Assembly (NCBI RefSeq): GCF_000155675.2
Contig: NC_020911.1
Location: 2,036,501-2,100,500 of the forward strand
Direction of reading: 5' to 3'
Length of the DNA stretch: 64,000 bases
From: Octadecabacter antarcticus 307
Lineage (GTDB): Bacteria; Pseudomonadota; Alphaproteobacteria; Rhodobacterales; Rhodobacteraceae
This document shows, piece by piece, positions 17,720 to 24,933 of the stretch. Each line of letters starts with the position of its first letter. Within the stretch, counting starts at the first letter, position 1. The notes under the pieces were generated by a model. It did no database searches and was not told the origin of the DNA. It saw only the letters and a list, made by a program, of their open reading frames with translations. The position numbers were made by a program, and so were the translations under genes.

Positions 17720-18215
17720 TGAACTTCGTCCCTGAAACCGGACAGTTTATTTATTGACCCTATGCGGCCATTTTCCAAGTCATATCTTCAAATGCCTGCT
17801 GCGGTGTTTGGTAACCGATGCCGGAGTGGCGGCGCTGTCGGTTGTAGAAGACCTCGATATATTCAAAGATTGCAGCCTTAGCTTGGGCGCGGGTTCTGAA
17901 GCCTTGGCGATGGACCAGCTCCTTTTTCAATGACGCAAAAAAGCTCTCCATCGGTGCATTGTCCAGATATTCGCCCCTGCGACTCATAGATTGTGTGAGC
18001 CCTGCTTTTTTGATCAGCTCGCGATAGTCCCCACCAGCGTACTGACTGCCGCGGTCCGAATGATGGATCAACCCAGGAACGGGCCCCCTGCGACCCAAGG
18101 CCATGTTGAGGGCATCGCAGCAAAGTTCAGCGCGCATATGATCCTCCATCGCCCAGCCAACAATCTCACGCGTGGCCATGTCTTTCACGCCAGCCAGATA
18201 AAGCCAGCCCTCGTC

Positions 18216-18256
18216 CCTTGCCCGGCAGGGTTATGCGAAGCATGATCCCGAGAGGG
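18216..18256 (-). repeat. Palindromic element, site 3 in IS copy A2
   Basis: A 41-bp unit, CCCTCTCGGGATCATGC-TTC-GCATAACCCTGCCGGGCA plus AGG in transposase sense. It is the counterpart of 2078-2118, with the conserved CCCTCTC end intact. Confidence 0.8.
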
Positions 18257-18284
18257 GGTGTCGATATAGGTGATGTCGGCCACC

Positions 18285-18322
18285 TATTACCCGGCAGGCG
18301 ATGCTCTGCATCGCTGAGAGGG
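18285..18322 (-). repeat. Palindromic element, site 2 in IS copy A2
   Basis: A 38-bp unit identical to 2012-2049, with stem GCGATGC/GCATCGC and loop AGA. Confidence 0.8.
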
Positions 18323-18372
18323 CAAACGGTATTAGGCGTCTGGCTGTGGAACTTCTGTTCCAGCAAGTTTGG

Positions 18373-18444
18373 CCCCTCTCGGCAGATTGCTTCGCAATCG
18401 CCTGCCCATTTGCCGGCAGCACATACGCAGTATGTGTGAGAGGG
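18373..18444 (-). repeat. Paired inverted palindromic elements, site 1 in IS copy A2
   Basis: The 72-bp composite is the same as at 1890-1961: two units in opposite orientation with AAT between them and CCCTCTC/GAGAGGG at the outer ends. Confidence 0.8.
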
Positions 18445-18812
18445 GGCAATGGAAGGCTTCAGCATATGATTGCTGTCCGTCGTGATTGGCTTTCTACGCT
18501 TGCGAAGAAGCGAAGACACCTTGTTTTCCTTCATTATTCTGGCAACACGACGTTCAGAGACGACCTCACTATCCGCCAGCAAGTCTTGGTGAATACGCTT
18601 TGATCCATAGCATTTCTTACTGACCTTGAAGAAGGTTTTAATCTTGGGAAGCAACTCCTGATCTCGGGCCTCACGATTAACTTGACGTTGATCGCGTGTA
18701 GGCTGACTGGCTGGAAATCCGTAGAACCAGCCCCGGGATATCTCCAGGAGACGGCATAATATTGAAACCGCATATTGCGCTTTATGGGCAGTGATGAAAG
18801 TGCGCTTGCTCG

Positions 18813-19109
18813 TCATGGTTTCACCGCCCGCGTTGCGAAAAAAGCGGATGCTTTGTGCAAAATCTCCACGTCCTGAGCAAGCCGCTTGTTGTCTTTGCGA
18901 AGGCGGACCAATTCAGCCGCATCGGCTTGCTGACGCAGTTTGGCTTCAACTGAGCCAAATGCCTCGATCTCAAGCCGCCACGTCTTCAGCTGTGGACCAG
19001 TAATCCCGAGCTCCTTGGCAACGCAGCCTTGCGTCGCCCCAGGCGCGTACAGTCACTCAACTGCCCCGGCCTTATAATCGTCTGTGTACTTCCGCCGCTG
19101 TTGTCCCAT
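18813..19109 (-). pseudogene. IS3 orfA with nonsense codon (copy A2)
   Basis: A 98-codon frame, MGQQRRKYTDDYKAGAVE then TGA at codon 18, continuing LYAPGATQGCVAKELGITG and a leucine-rich end (LVRLRKDNKRLAQDVEIL). Its stop overlaps the orfB ATG, as in IS3 elements that rely on frameshifting. In copy A1 the stop position is an Arg codon (CGA). Confidence 0.75.
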
Positions 19110-19206
19110 CTGGTGCCCCTTTCACGGACAGGGGTAAAGTACCCCTGAAGTGGTCCTGCTTTTCAGGACAGGTATGTGGCTTGGCTAAGATGCATCTGAT
19201 TTATGT

Positions 19207-20100
19207 TCATGCCGTTTTTCGTATCTCCGCATGGCCAAAGTATGCGATGTCCGGTGTTCGCTTATCAAGGGCCGTGTGAGGGCGTTCTGAGTTGTAGAAC
19301 CCAATCCATGTATCGATGATCCTTTTTGCTTGGAACCCATCGGTGATTTCATGCAAGTAAACGGCCTCCTGCTTCAGGGATCGCCACAGACGTTCGATGA
19401 AGATTTTGCCGAGATAGCGGCCGCGTCCGTCCATTGATATTTTGATGTTGGCTTCGGTCAAAGTTGTGATCCAACCCGCACCAGTGTATTGGCTGCCCTG
19501 GACGTGTTCATGATCTCTGGCTTGCCGTATCGGGCGATAGCCTCCTCCAGCGCCTCAACACAGAAGCTAGCATCCAGCGTATTTGAGAGCCGCCAAGTCA
19601 GCACTTTTCGCGTTGCCCAGTCCATGATCGCCACCAGATACAAAAAACCATTCTTGACGGGTATGTAGGTGATGTCGCTGCACCAGACCTGATTGGGTCG
19701 GGTGATTGCCAACTTTCTCAGCAGGTATGGATAAATGCGGTGCTGTGGGTGCTTCTTGCTGGTGTTCGGCCCCTTGTAGATGGCCTGCACCCCCCCTCTC
19801 AGCGATGCTTTGCATCGCCTGCCGGGCACAAGGCATGATGTTCATCATGCGACGAACACGATGCCGACCCGCAGAGAACCCTGACTGGGGCAAATAGGCT
19901 GCTATCTGTCGGCTGCCAAAGAATGGATATTTCGTAAATATCCGATCAATCTCATGCATCAGCTTAAGCGTCTCAGCATTCACCCCAACTGGTGTGTAAT
20001 AGATCGACGAACGGCTGATCTTGAGCAGCTTACACTGGCGCGTCAGGCTCAGTTTTGTGTTCTCTTTGCGGACCATCTCGCGGCGTTTTGATGGGCTCAC
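19207..20100 (-). pseudogene. IS-B orfB transposase, two frame breaks
   Basis: An IS3 OrfB: N-terminus MSPSKRREMVRKENTKLSLTR, then IYYTPVGVNAETLKLMHEID, GPNTSKKHPQHRIYPYLLRK, NQVWCSDITYIPVKNGFLYLV (first Asp) and ERLWRSLKQEAVYL with the C-terminal Glu. It is broken first by a 40-bp palindrome at 19790-19829 and again near 19489, where the codon for the second catalytic Asp (expected Asn-Thr-Asp-Gln-Gly) is damaged and the frame shifts. Confidence 0.8.
19790..19829 (+). repeat. Palindromic element in IS-B orfB
   Basis: A 40-bp unit in + orientation: CCCTCTCAGCGATGC-TTT-GCATCGCCTGCCGGGCA, preceded by extra C. It lies antisense to the transposase gene and shifts its frame. The stem is the same as that at site 2 of IS-A but the loop is TTT instead of AGA. 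Confidence 0.8.
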
Positions 20101-20405
20101 CCCGGTGAATTCGCTTTAGCGAAATAACCTGTCTTCAGCCCTTGTGACAAAAAATCGTTCTCCACCGCTAACTGACCAATCTTGGCGTGCAGCTCTTTAA
20201 TCTCACCGGCCTTGTTCTGAGCCTTTTTGACCTTGTCGGTAAAAACCCCGGCCATGCCTTCGATCGCCTGTCGTTTCCATGTGCTCACCTGCGTTGGGTG
20301 GAGCTGCCGCTTGGCCGCAATCTCCTGAACCGTCTTGTCACCGCGCAGCGCCTCAAGCGCCACAGTAGCTTTAAAGTTGTCTGAAAAGTTCCGTCGCTTT
20401 GTCAT
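20097..20405 (-). CDS. IS-B orfA, helix-turn-helix protein
   Basis: A 102-residue frame from MTKRRNFSDNFKATVALEAL. It has the IS3 OrfA helix-turn-helix (GDKTVQEIAAKRQLHPTQVSTWK) and a C-terminal coiled-coil region (EIKELHAKIGQLAVENDFL). It overlaps the start of orfB by four bases, as expected. It is intact, but its partner is not. Confidence 0.75.
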   Translation of the reverse strand: MTKRRNFSDNFKATVALEALRGDKTVQEIAAKRQLHPTQVSTWKRQAIEGMAGVFTDKVKKAQNKAGEIKELHAKIGQLAVENDFLSQGLKTGYFAKANSPG

Positions 20406-20471
20406 CCTCGTATCCATTCGTTCGTGTTGGATACATCTTAGCACGCTGTCCAGTTTTGCCGGACCACTTCA

Positions 20472-20664
20472 CCCACTCAGAACGCGGCGATAGTAGCATC
20501 AAGTGGTTTAATGGGTCCTGAACCTAATGAAGATAAGCCATCGGCTTTCAGCTGGTTCGCTTCAGCGTAAATTCTAATGACCTCTCCTTCACATTTTGAA
20601 GCCCCCGATTGGGGTAAGGCTTCAAAATGTGAAGGAGAGATCATGGCCTATTCTACAGGATCAT
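20472..20664. other. Gap between IS-B and IS-C holding a large palindrome
   Basis: No gene. The palindrome at 20578-20643 occupies the right half. A GGAGAG ribosome-binding-like stretch and an ATG (20643) follow it, but the frame is cut at once by IS-C. Confidence 0.5.
20578..20643. repeat. 26-bp inverted repeat with 14-bp spacer
   Basis: The left arm starts TGACCTCTCCTTCACATTTT and ends GAAGCC (20578-20603). The right arm is its inverted copy with one mismatch (20618-20643). The spacer CCCGATTGGGGTAA can extend the pairing. Ends of TGA...TCA type suggest two terminal repeats of a lost IS brought together by deletion; a strong transcription terminator or operator is the alternative. Confidence 0.6.
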
Positions 20665-20682
20665 TGAGGAGCCCCTAGTTTG

Positions 20683-21600
20683 CTAGACACCTGCCTTGAT
20701 CATTTTCCTTTGTTTGGTTTCATAGTCAACCGGCGACAGCATGCCGTTGTTGGTATGCTTGCGGTTTGGGTTATAGAACATCTCGATGTAGTCGAACATG
20801 TCCTGTCTCGCGGCGTCGCGCGTCAGATACATCCGCCGCCTGATGCGCTCACGTTTCAACAGTTGAAAGAAGCTCTCTGCGACGGCGTTGTCATGGCAGT
20901 TCCCACGTCTGCTCATACTGGCATCTAAATTGTGTTTGCTGAGGAACGATTGCCACTCCTTGCTGGTGAATTGTGAGCCTTGACCCGAGTGGACCATTAC
21001 TTTGGTCTTAGGCTTGCGCCGCCAAACAGCACTCAGCAGGGCCTGCAAGGCGAGGTCCGTCGTCATGCGCGATTGCATCGACCACCCAACCACACGCCTT
21101 GAGAACAGATCAATCACAACAGCCAGATACGACCAACCTTCGTGCGTCTTGATATAGGTGATGTCAGTGACCCAAACGAGAGCGGTCATATCGACCTCAA
21201 ACTGTCGATCCAGTGTGTTATCAGCGACCACCGCTGGCTTGCCGCCATATCGAGCAGGTCGACGTTTGTAGCCAATCTGGGCAGTGACACCTGCCAAGCT
21301 GGCCAAACGCGCCACACGGTTCTCTGAACAGGTCTCACCCGCGTCACGCAGATCGTCATGCAGTTTGCGGTATCCATAGACTTTGCCGCTATCTGCCCAG
21401 GCCTGCTGGATCAGATCCGTTTGACGCACATCTTCAAGTGCACGCTGGCTCAATGGCTCCTTAAGCCATGCATAGAAGCCGCTGAAATGCACCAACAGGA
21501 CCCGGCACATTGAACGGACTGAAAACTCAAGCGATGTGCCTCCCTCTCGGGACATTGCTGCGCAATACCCTGCCAGGCAGTGAATAAACGCGTACCTCAC
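20683..21600 (-). CDS. IS-C orfB transposase with palindrome insertion near its start
   Basis: A 305-residue IS3 OrfB that is open throughout. Motifs: SMCRVLLVHFSGFYAWL, YGYRKLHDDL, ALVWVTDITYIKTHEGWSYLAVVIDLFSRRVVGW (first Asp), KVMVHSGQGSQFTS where the second catalytic Asp is replaced by Gly (HSGQGSQ for HSDQGSQ), and SMSRRGNCHDNAVAESFF (Glu). Residues ~8-21 (CLAGYCAAMSREGG) come from a palindromic element inserted in frame. The lost Asp alone should inactivate the enzyme. Start is GTG overlapping the orfA stop. Confidence 0.8.
   Translation of the reverse strand: MRYAFIHCLAGYCAAMSREGGTSLEFSVRSMCRVLLVHFSGFYAWLKEPLSQRALEDVRQTDLIQQAWADSGKVYGYRKLHDDLRDAGETCSENRVARLASLAGVTAQIGYKRRPARYGGKPAVVADNTLDRQFEVDMTALVWVTDITYIKTHEGWSYLAVVIDLFSRRVVGWSMQSRMTTDLALQALLSAVWRRKPKTKVMVHSGQGSQFTSKEWQSFLSKHNLDASMSRRGNCHDNAVAESFFQLLKRERIRRRMYLTRDAARQDMFDYIEMFYNPNRKHTNNGMLSPVDYETKQRKMIKAGV
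21542..21579 (+). repeat. Palindromic element in IS-C orfB
   Basis: A 38-bp unit in + orientation, CCCTCTCGGGACATTGC-TGC-GCAATACCCTGCCAGGCA, antisense to the transposase. It sits after the seventh codon and keeps the frame open. Confidence 0.8.
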
Positions 21601-21878
21601 TGAGACTCTCGAGCGAAGTACGCGGTCGCCTTTTTTAGGATGTTGCGTTCCTCAGTGACGCGGACCAGTTCCTTTTTGACCAGCTTGAGCTCAGCGGCCA
21701 AATCTAACTCAACATCTCAAACTCGTGCTGGCTTCGCAAACTGCGCCTTCCAAGTGTAAAGCGACTTGGTGCTGATCCCTAACCGCTCAGCCACTTCGCT
21801 TACTGCGTATCCGCGCTCCACGACCTGCATCACAGCATCCCGCTTGAACTCATCCGTAAACCGCATTCCCTTACTCAT
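21597..21878 (-). pseudogene. IS-C orfA with nonsense codon
   Basis: MSKGMRFTDEFKRDAVMQVV starts a standard OrfA helix-turn-helix (AVSEVAERLGISTKSLYTWK). After KPARV there is TGA, and the same frame continues DVELDLAAELKLVKKELVRV to KKATAYFARESQ. The 93-codon gene is thus interrupted once near codon 52. Confidence 0.75.
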
Positions 21879-21940
21879 ATCCATCTCTCCTTGGTTCCAA
21901 AATTACCAAGCAAAGCGTCTACAAATCTAGGGGCATCTCA

Positions 21941-22128
21941 TGACGCTAGTGTTCTCCAGGCGCCAATCCGTATCCTAAAAGGTGGTTCGGCAAGCAAAGA
22001 GGAGTTTTCTACAAAAATCCATCTCTTCTTTCGAGAAGCGCTCATTCGAATGCTCGAATATCGCAAAGTGATTTTGAGTGTGCTGAAAGAGTCTGAGAGG
22101 TCTAATTTCTTGGTTGATGCATCACCAC
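21941..22128. other. Relic DNA between IS-C and the IS5-family remnant
   Basis: The + strand has an open stretch (EEFSTKIHLFFREALIRMLEY... in part) that is not recognisable and is cut off at both sides by mobile elements. I do not support a gene here. Confidence 0.35.
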
Positions 22129-22356
22129 GGTCTTGTTGCACAAATAGCTATCTGTGGGAATTCATGTTGCGAATACAACGTGATAGCTGGTGCGTATGTG
22201 CACATTTGCCCCCCCCCGATTTATCGCACGAAGAACTGGCCTGAGTACAACCGCGCCCTAAAAAAACGCGGATCACTAACTTTTTGGTTTAACCCAGAGG
22301 TCACTTGGAAGGCTGCGCCAACCACTGCCCGCGCATCAAAGTGGAGGGCGAAGGTG

Positions 22357-22397
22357 CCCTCTCGGCAGCATGCTTTGCATGCGCCTATCTGGTAATA
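22357..22397 (+). repeat. Palindromic element in IS5-family relic, first
   Basis: CCCTCTCGGCAGCATGC-TTT-GCATGCGCCTATCTGGTAA. The right conserved end is diverged (CTATCTGG for CTGCCGGG) while the stem remains perfect. It splits Glu-Gly-Glu-Gly from Glu-Trp-Asn of the transposase. Confidence 0.75.
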
Positions 22398-22507
22398 AGT
22401 GGAACGCGCGCAAGCATGGTGGACCCAAGCGCCGGTTGTGGCGCAAGATACATATTCCTTGCCCGGCAGGGCATTGTTGAACAAACACTGGAGATCCGTG
22501 CCATCCA

Positions 22508-22546
22508 TTGCCGACAGGCGATTGCAAAGCAATCTGCCGAGAGGGG
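22508..22546 (-). repeat. Palindromic element in IS5-family relic, second
   Basis: On the minus strand CCCTCTCGGCAGATTGC-TTT-GCAATCGCCTGTCGGCAA. It interrupts the transposase between Arg-Ala-Ile and Val-Thr-Gly-Ser-Asn, adding about 39 bp in frame. Confidence 0.75.
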
Positions 22547-22765
22547 CGTGACGGGCAGCAATATTGGTGATCCGCCCATGCTACCATATCGTCTTGACCA
22601 GATCGCACCGGATCAGGAGATCGGCAGCGTCACGGCAGACGGTGCCTACGACCCGGGGCTTCGCCCGTTCAGGGCTGAATTGATCCACTGGATTAATTCC
22701 AAGACGCCCATCACCCGCGCAAGTGCCATGAGGCCATCGCTGGCCGCAACGCAATAGTAAGGCCA

Positions 22766-23357
22766 TGTCCGGTCTAAGATCGAAGAAACGCGTCCACCAG
22801 TGGTCAGGAGCAGGATCACTGCCAGTCGAATGTGAGGAGCGACACAATTTTCCACGATGCTTTGGATTTGCGTATCTGTTAAAGGCCGGATGTCGCTGTC
22901 AGGTTTCGGAGGAGGTTCTATCGGCGGCACATGGTCAATGGCGCTGGCGTTGTTCTTTGCCTAATTCAAGCAACTACAAAGGTGGTAAAGTTCGGCGTGA
23001 AGGGAGCCAACCTTTTCCCCCGTTGCAAGGCGTTTCAGGGTATTTCTGCGGCTGTCAGCAATCGTAAGTTGTTCAGGGCGGTAAGCACCAAAGTGGGGCA
23101 GGATGACCTTTCCGGTATAGCCTATCGCTAAAGCGGTTGGCTTGGCCCCTAGGTAGTCGAGGTAGAGTTCCCACAGATCACCAATCGTCTGCGTCCTGCC
23201 GTTTGTTGTTTCTTTCAGGTATTTGGCGCAAACTTCGGCTTTTTCTTTCGTTCGGGTGCGTGTCTTAAGTTGATAGCGCCTGCGCTTTCCGTTTTCGCGC
23301 CATGATACGCAGAACCCGCCGCGCAGCCGTCCGATTGTGATGTCTGGTATTGTTCAT
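22766..23357 (-). pseudogene. Phage-type tyrosine integrase, 5' half with amber codon
   Basis: On the minus strand the frame reads TIGRLRGGFCVSWRENGKRR, RTRTKEKAEVCAKYLKETTN, TIGDLWELYLDYLGAKPTA, then CLN-stop-AKNNAS, and PLTDTQIQSIVENC, IRLAVILLLTTGGRVSSILD with the first catalytic Arg. The TAG at 22961-22963 lies where the family has Trp. The coding sequence ends near 22766, so the HxxR and Tyr motifs are lost at the junction with the IS5-family relic. No proper start codon is seen. Confidence 0.75.
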
Positions 23358-23358
23358 A

Positions 23359-23487
23359 TTACTCGAATGTTGCGGCTGGTATCCGATATAGCTTGCCGAC
23401 ACGGACGTGGGTCAAGCGGCTTTCCATGCACATATTGCGAACCGTCGTCGCACTGAAGTCTGCAGAAATTTGTCGTCGTTGACGCAT
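23359..23487 (-). CDS. Small excisionase-like helix-turn-helix protein, 42 residues
   Basis: MRQRRQISADFSATTVRNMC followed by MESRLTHVRVGKLYRIPAATFE matches the MerR/excisionase-type HTH_17 pattern (a recognition helix then LTHVRVGxLYRIP). It lies just upstream of the integrase relic in the usual order for an integrative element. At 42 residues it is shorter than most members and may be N-terminally cut. Its ATG overlaps the stop of the preceding small frame. Confidence 0.5.
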   Translation of the reverse strand: MRQRRQISADFSATTVRNMCMESRLTHVRVGKLYRIPAATFE

Positions 23488-23654
23488 CAGTTCAGAAGCA
23501 TTTCAATCTGGAACGCGCCTATTGCAGCAGGGACAATTTCAAACTCACCCGACCCGCTGCTATTGCTGAGTGGCGTGGTCTTTGTTTCGCGTAGGTTTCG
23601 GTATTTCGCGGCAAGCTGAGACGCGTTCGTATTTGTCTGGCAGCACCTTTTCAT
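23487..23654 (-). CDS. Unknown small protein upstream of the excisionase-like gene, 55 residues
   Basis: The frame starts MKRCCQTNTNASQLAAKYRN and ends GAFQIEMLLN. Its TGA overlaps the next ATG (TGATG), suggesting coupled translation. No family is recognised. It is probably the last gene of the integrated element before chromosomal DNA resumes at adhC. Confidence 0.35.
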   Translation of the reverse strand: MKRCCQTNTNASQLAAKYRNLRETKTTPLSNSSGSGEFEIVPAAIGAFQIEMLLN

Positions 23655-23773
23655 TCAATCGCCAAGTCCGGCGTGCCAGATGACGATTGACGAGCCCTTC
23701 TCATTTGATGAGGTTGTCATTGGAATGGGGGACGACTTTCCACCAAAACCAGACATTACTCGGGAGATTACAA

Positions 23774-24886
23774 ATGCGCACCAAAGCCGCTGTCGCCGTT
23801 GCCGCCGGAAAACCACTTGAGATCATGGAGGTGAACCTTGAGGGGCCTCGCGCGGGTGAGGTTCTGGTTGAAATTAAAGCTACGGGCCTGTGTCATACGG
23901 ACGAATTTACCCGATCAGGCGACGATCCAGAGGGCATTTTTCCCGCCATTCTTGGCCATGAGGGTGCCGGAATTGTTATTGAGATTGGCGCGGGCGTCAC
24001 AAGCCTTGCGGTCGGCGATCACGTAATCCCACTTTATACGCCGGAATGTCGTGAGTGTGACTACTGCCTAAATCCGAAAACTAACTTGTGCCAGAAAATC
24101 CGCAGCACGCAGGGCGCGGGTCTGCTGCCAGACGGAACGACGCGGTTTTCCATGCTCGATGGGTCGCCGATTTACCACTACATGGGCTGTTCGACCTTCG
24201 CCAACCACACAGTAGTGCCTGAAATCGCGCTGGCAAAAGTCCGCAAAGACGCGCCATTTGACAAGATTTGTTATATCGGTTGCGGCGTCACGACGGGCAT
24301 TGGCGCGGTGATTAATACTGCCAAGGTTGAAATTGGGTCGACAGCAATCGTGTTTGGCCTCGGTGGGATCGGCCTAAACGTGATCCAAGGCCTGCGGCTG
24401 GCTGGGGCGGATCAGATTGTTGGCGTCGATCTAAACGATGGCAAAATAGACATGGCAACGCATTTTGGCATGACTGACTTTGTGAACCCGTCGAAAATTG
24501 ACGGCGATCTGGTGGCGCACTTGGTCGACCTCACTGGCGGCGGCGCGGATTACACATTTGACGCAACAGGCAATGTGAACGTCATGCGCACGGCACTGGA
24601 AGCGGCACACAAAGGCTGGGGCGAAAGCATCATCATTGGCGTCGCCCCTGCGGGCGCAGAAATTTCAACCCGTCCGTTCCAGCTGGTGACCGGCCGCAGC
24701 TGGCGCGGCACGGCCTTTGGTGGCGCATCCGGGCGCACGGATGTGCCAAAGATTGTCGATTGGTACATGGACGGCAAGATTGAGATTGACCCGATGATCA
24801 CGCACAAACTTAAGCTCGAAGACATCAATCACGGGTTTGATCTGATGCACGAAGGCAAATCCATCCGCGCCGTGATCGAGTTTTAG
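23774..24886 (+). CDS. adhC: S-(hydroxymethyl)glutathione dehydrogenase (class III alcohol dehydrogenase)
   Basis: A 370-residue zinc-dependent dehydrogenase that oxidises the glutathione adduct of formaldehyde with NAD. The start at 23774 (MRTKAAVAVAAGKPLEIMEV) has GGGAG upstream and fits the family. Catalytic zinc ligands are Cys in GLCHTDEFTRSG, His in GHEGAG and Cys in YIGCGVTTGIG; the structural zinc has CRECDYCLNPKTNLC. The Rossmann motif is GLGGIGLNV. It ends before a strong bidirectional hairpin. It could serve formaldehyde released by the nearby sarcosine oxidase or DUF3445-type demethylation, though those pathways look damaged. Confidence 0.95.
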   Translation: MRTKAAVAVAAGKPLEIMEVNLEGPRAGEVLVEIKATGLCHTDEFTRSGDDPEGIFPAILGHEGAGIVIEIGAGVTSLAVGDHVIPLYTPECRECDYCLNPKTNLCQKIRSTQGAGLLPDGTTRFSMLDGSPIYHYMGCSTFANHTVVPEIALAKVRKDAPFDKICYIGCGVTTGIGAVINTAKVEIGSTAIVFGLGGIGLNVIQGLRLAGADQIVGVDLNDGKIDMATHFGMTDFVNPSKIDGDLVAHLVDLTGGGADYTFDATGNVNVMRTALEAAHKGWGESIIIGVAPAGAEISTRPFQLVTGRSWRGTAFGGASGRTDVPKIVDWYMDGKIEIDPMITHKLKLEDINHGFDLMHEGKSIRAVIEF

Positions 24887-24897
24887 GCCGGGTCTGT

Positions 24898-24929
24898 ATT
24901 GACGGGCGCGCAGAAGCGCGCCCGTCAAT
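24898..24929. terminator. Bidirectional hairpin between adhC and the aldehyde dehydrogenase
   Basis: A perfect 14-bp inverted repeat, ATTGACGGGCGCGC-AGAA-GCGCGCCCGTCAAT, fills most of the gap between two convergent genes. T runs are short, but the stem is very stable, so it probably serves both genes. Confidence 0.65.
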
Positions 24930-24933
24930 AGCA

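Larger units (their letters stand above)
17760..18816 (-). pseudogene. IS3 orfB transposase, broken by three palindrome insertions (copy A2)
   Basis: The 3' part is intact, with MEDHMRAELCCDAL, GLIHHSDRGSQYAGG (second catalytic Asp), SMSRRGEYLDNAPMESFFASLKKE (catalytic Glu) and YNRQRRHSGIGYQTPQQAF. The 5' part matches A1 almost residue for residue. Insertions at 18373-18444, 18285-18322 and 18216-18256 interrupt the middle. The first is in frame; the other two shift the frame. Confidence 0.85.
17720..19145 (-). mobile_element. IS3-family insertion sequence, copy A2 (decayed)
   Basis: Same element as 1274-2655, in the opposite orientation. The end at 17720 reads TGAACTTCGTCCCTGAAACC. The other end lies close to 19140, where GTACTTTACCCCTGTCCGTG matches the inner block of A1, and directly adjoins the next IS at 19146. 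It carries palindrome sites 1-3 but not site 4, and its orfA has a nonsense codon. It was apparently moved while already carrying sites 1-3, either in trans or before full decay. Confidence 0.75.
19146..20471 (-). mobile_element. IS3-family insertion sequence B (decayed)
   Basis: A 1326-bp element. The left end TGAAGTGGTCCTGCTTTTC matches the inverted right end TGAAGTGGTCCGGCAAAACT. It holds orfA and a broken orfB, both leftward, and abuts IS copy A2 on its left. No target duplication was identified. Confidence 0.8.
20665..21940 (-). mobile_element. IS3-family insertion sequence C (decayed)
   Basis: A 1276-bp element with ends TGAGGAGCCCCTAGTTTG (left) and the inverted TGAGATGCCCCTAGATTTG (right). 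It carries orfA with a nonsense codon and an orfB with an in-frame palindrome insertion near its start. It lies three bases after the large palindrome's ATG. Confidence 0.8.
22129..22650 (+). mobile_element. IS5-family insertion sequence relic
   Basis: GGTCTTGTTGCACAAATAGC at 22129 resembles the terminal repeat of IS5-family elements. The transposase reads YNRALKKRGSLTFWFNPEVT, then jumps to KVEGEG, WNARKHGGPKRRLWRKIHI, VEQTLEIRA, GSNIGDPPMLP and PDQEIGSVTADGAYD. About 90 residues are missing before KVEGEG, and the C-terminal third with its catalytic Glu is gone. Two palindromic elements and a short remnant (TTGCCCGGCAG, 22469-22479) interrupt what is left. Confidence 0.75.

Noticed and set aside
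22469..22479. TTGCCCGGCAG as a further full palindromic element
   Set aside because: Only one end is present. It interrupts the IS5-family transposase by about 13 bp and may be a deletion remnant, but I do not count it as a unit.
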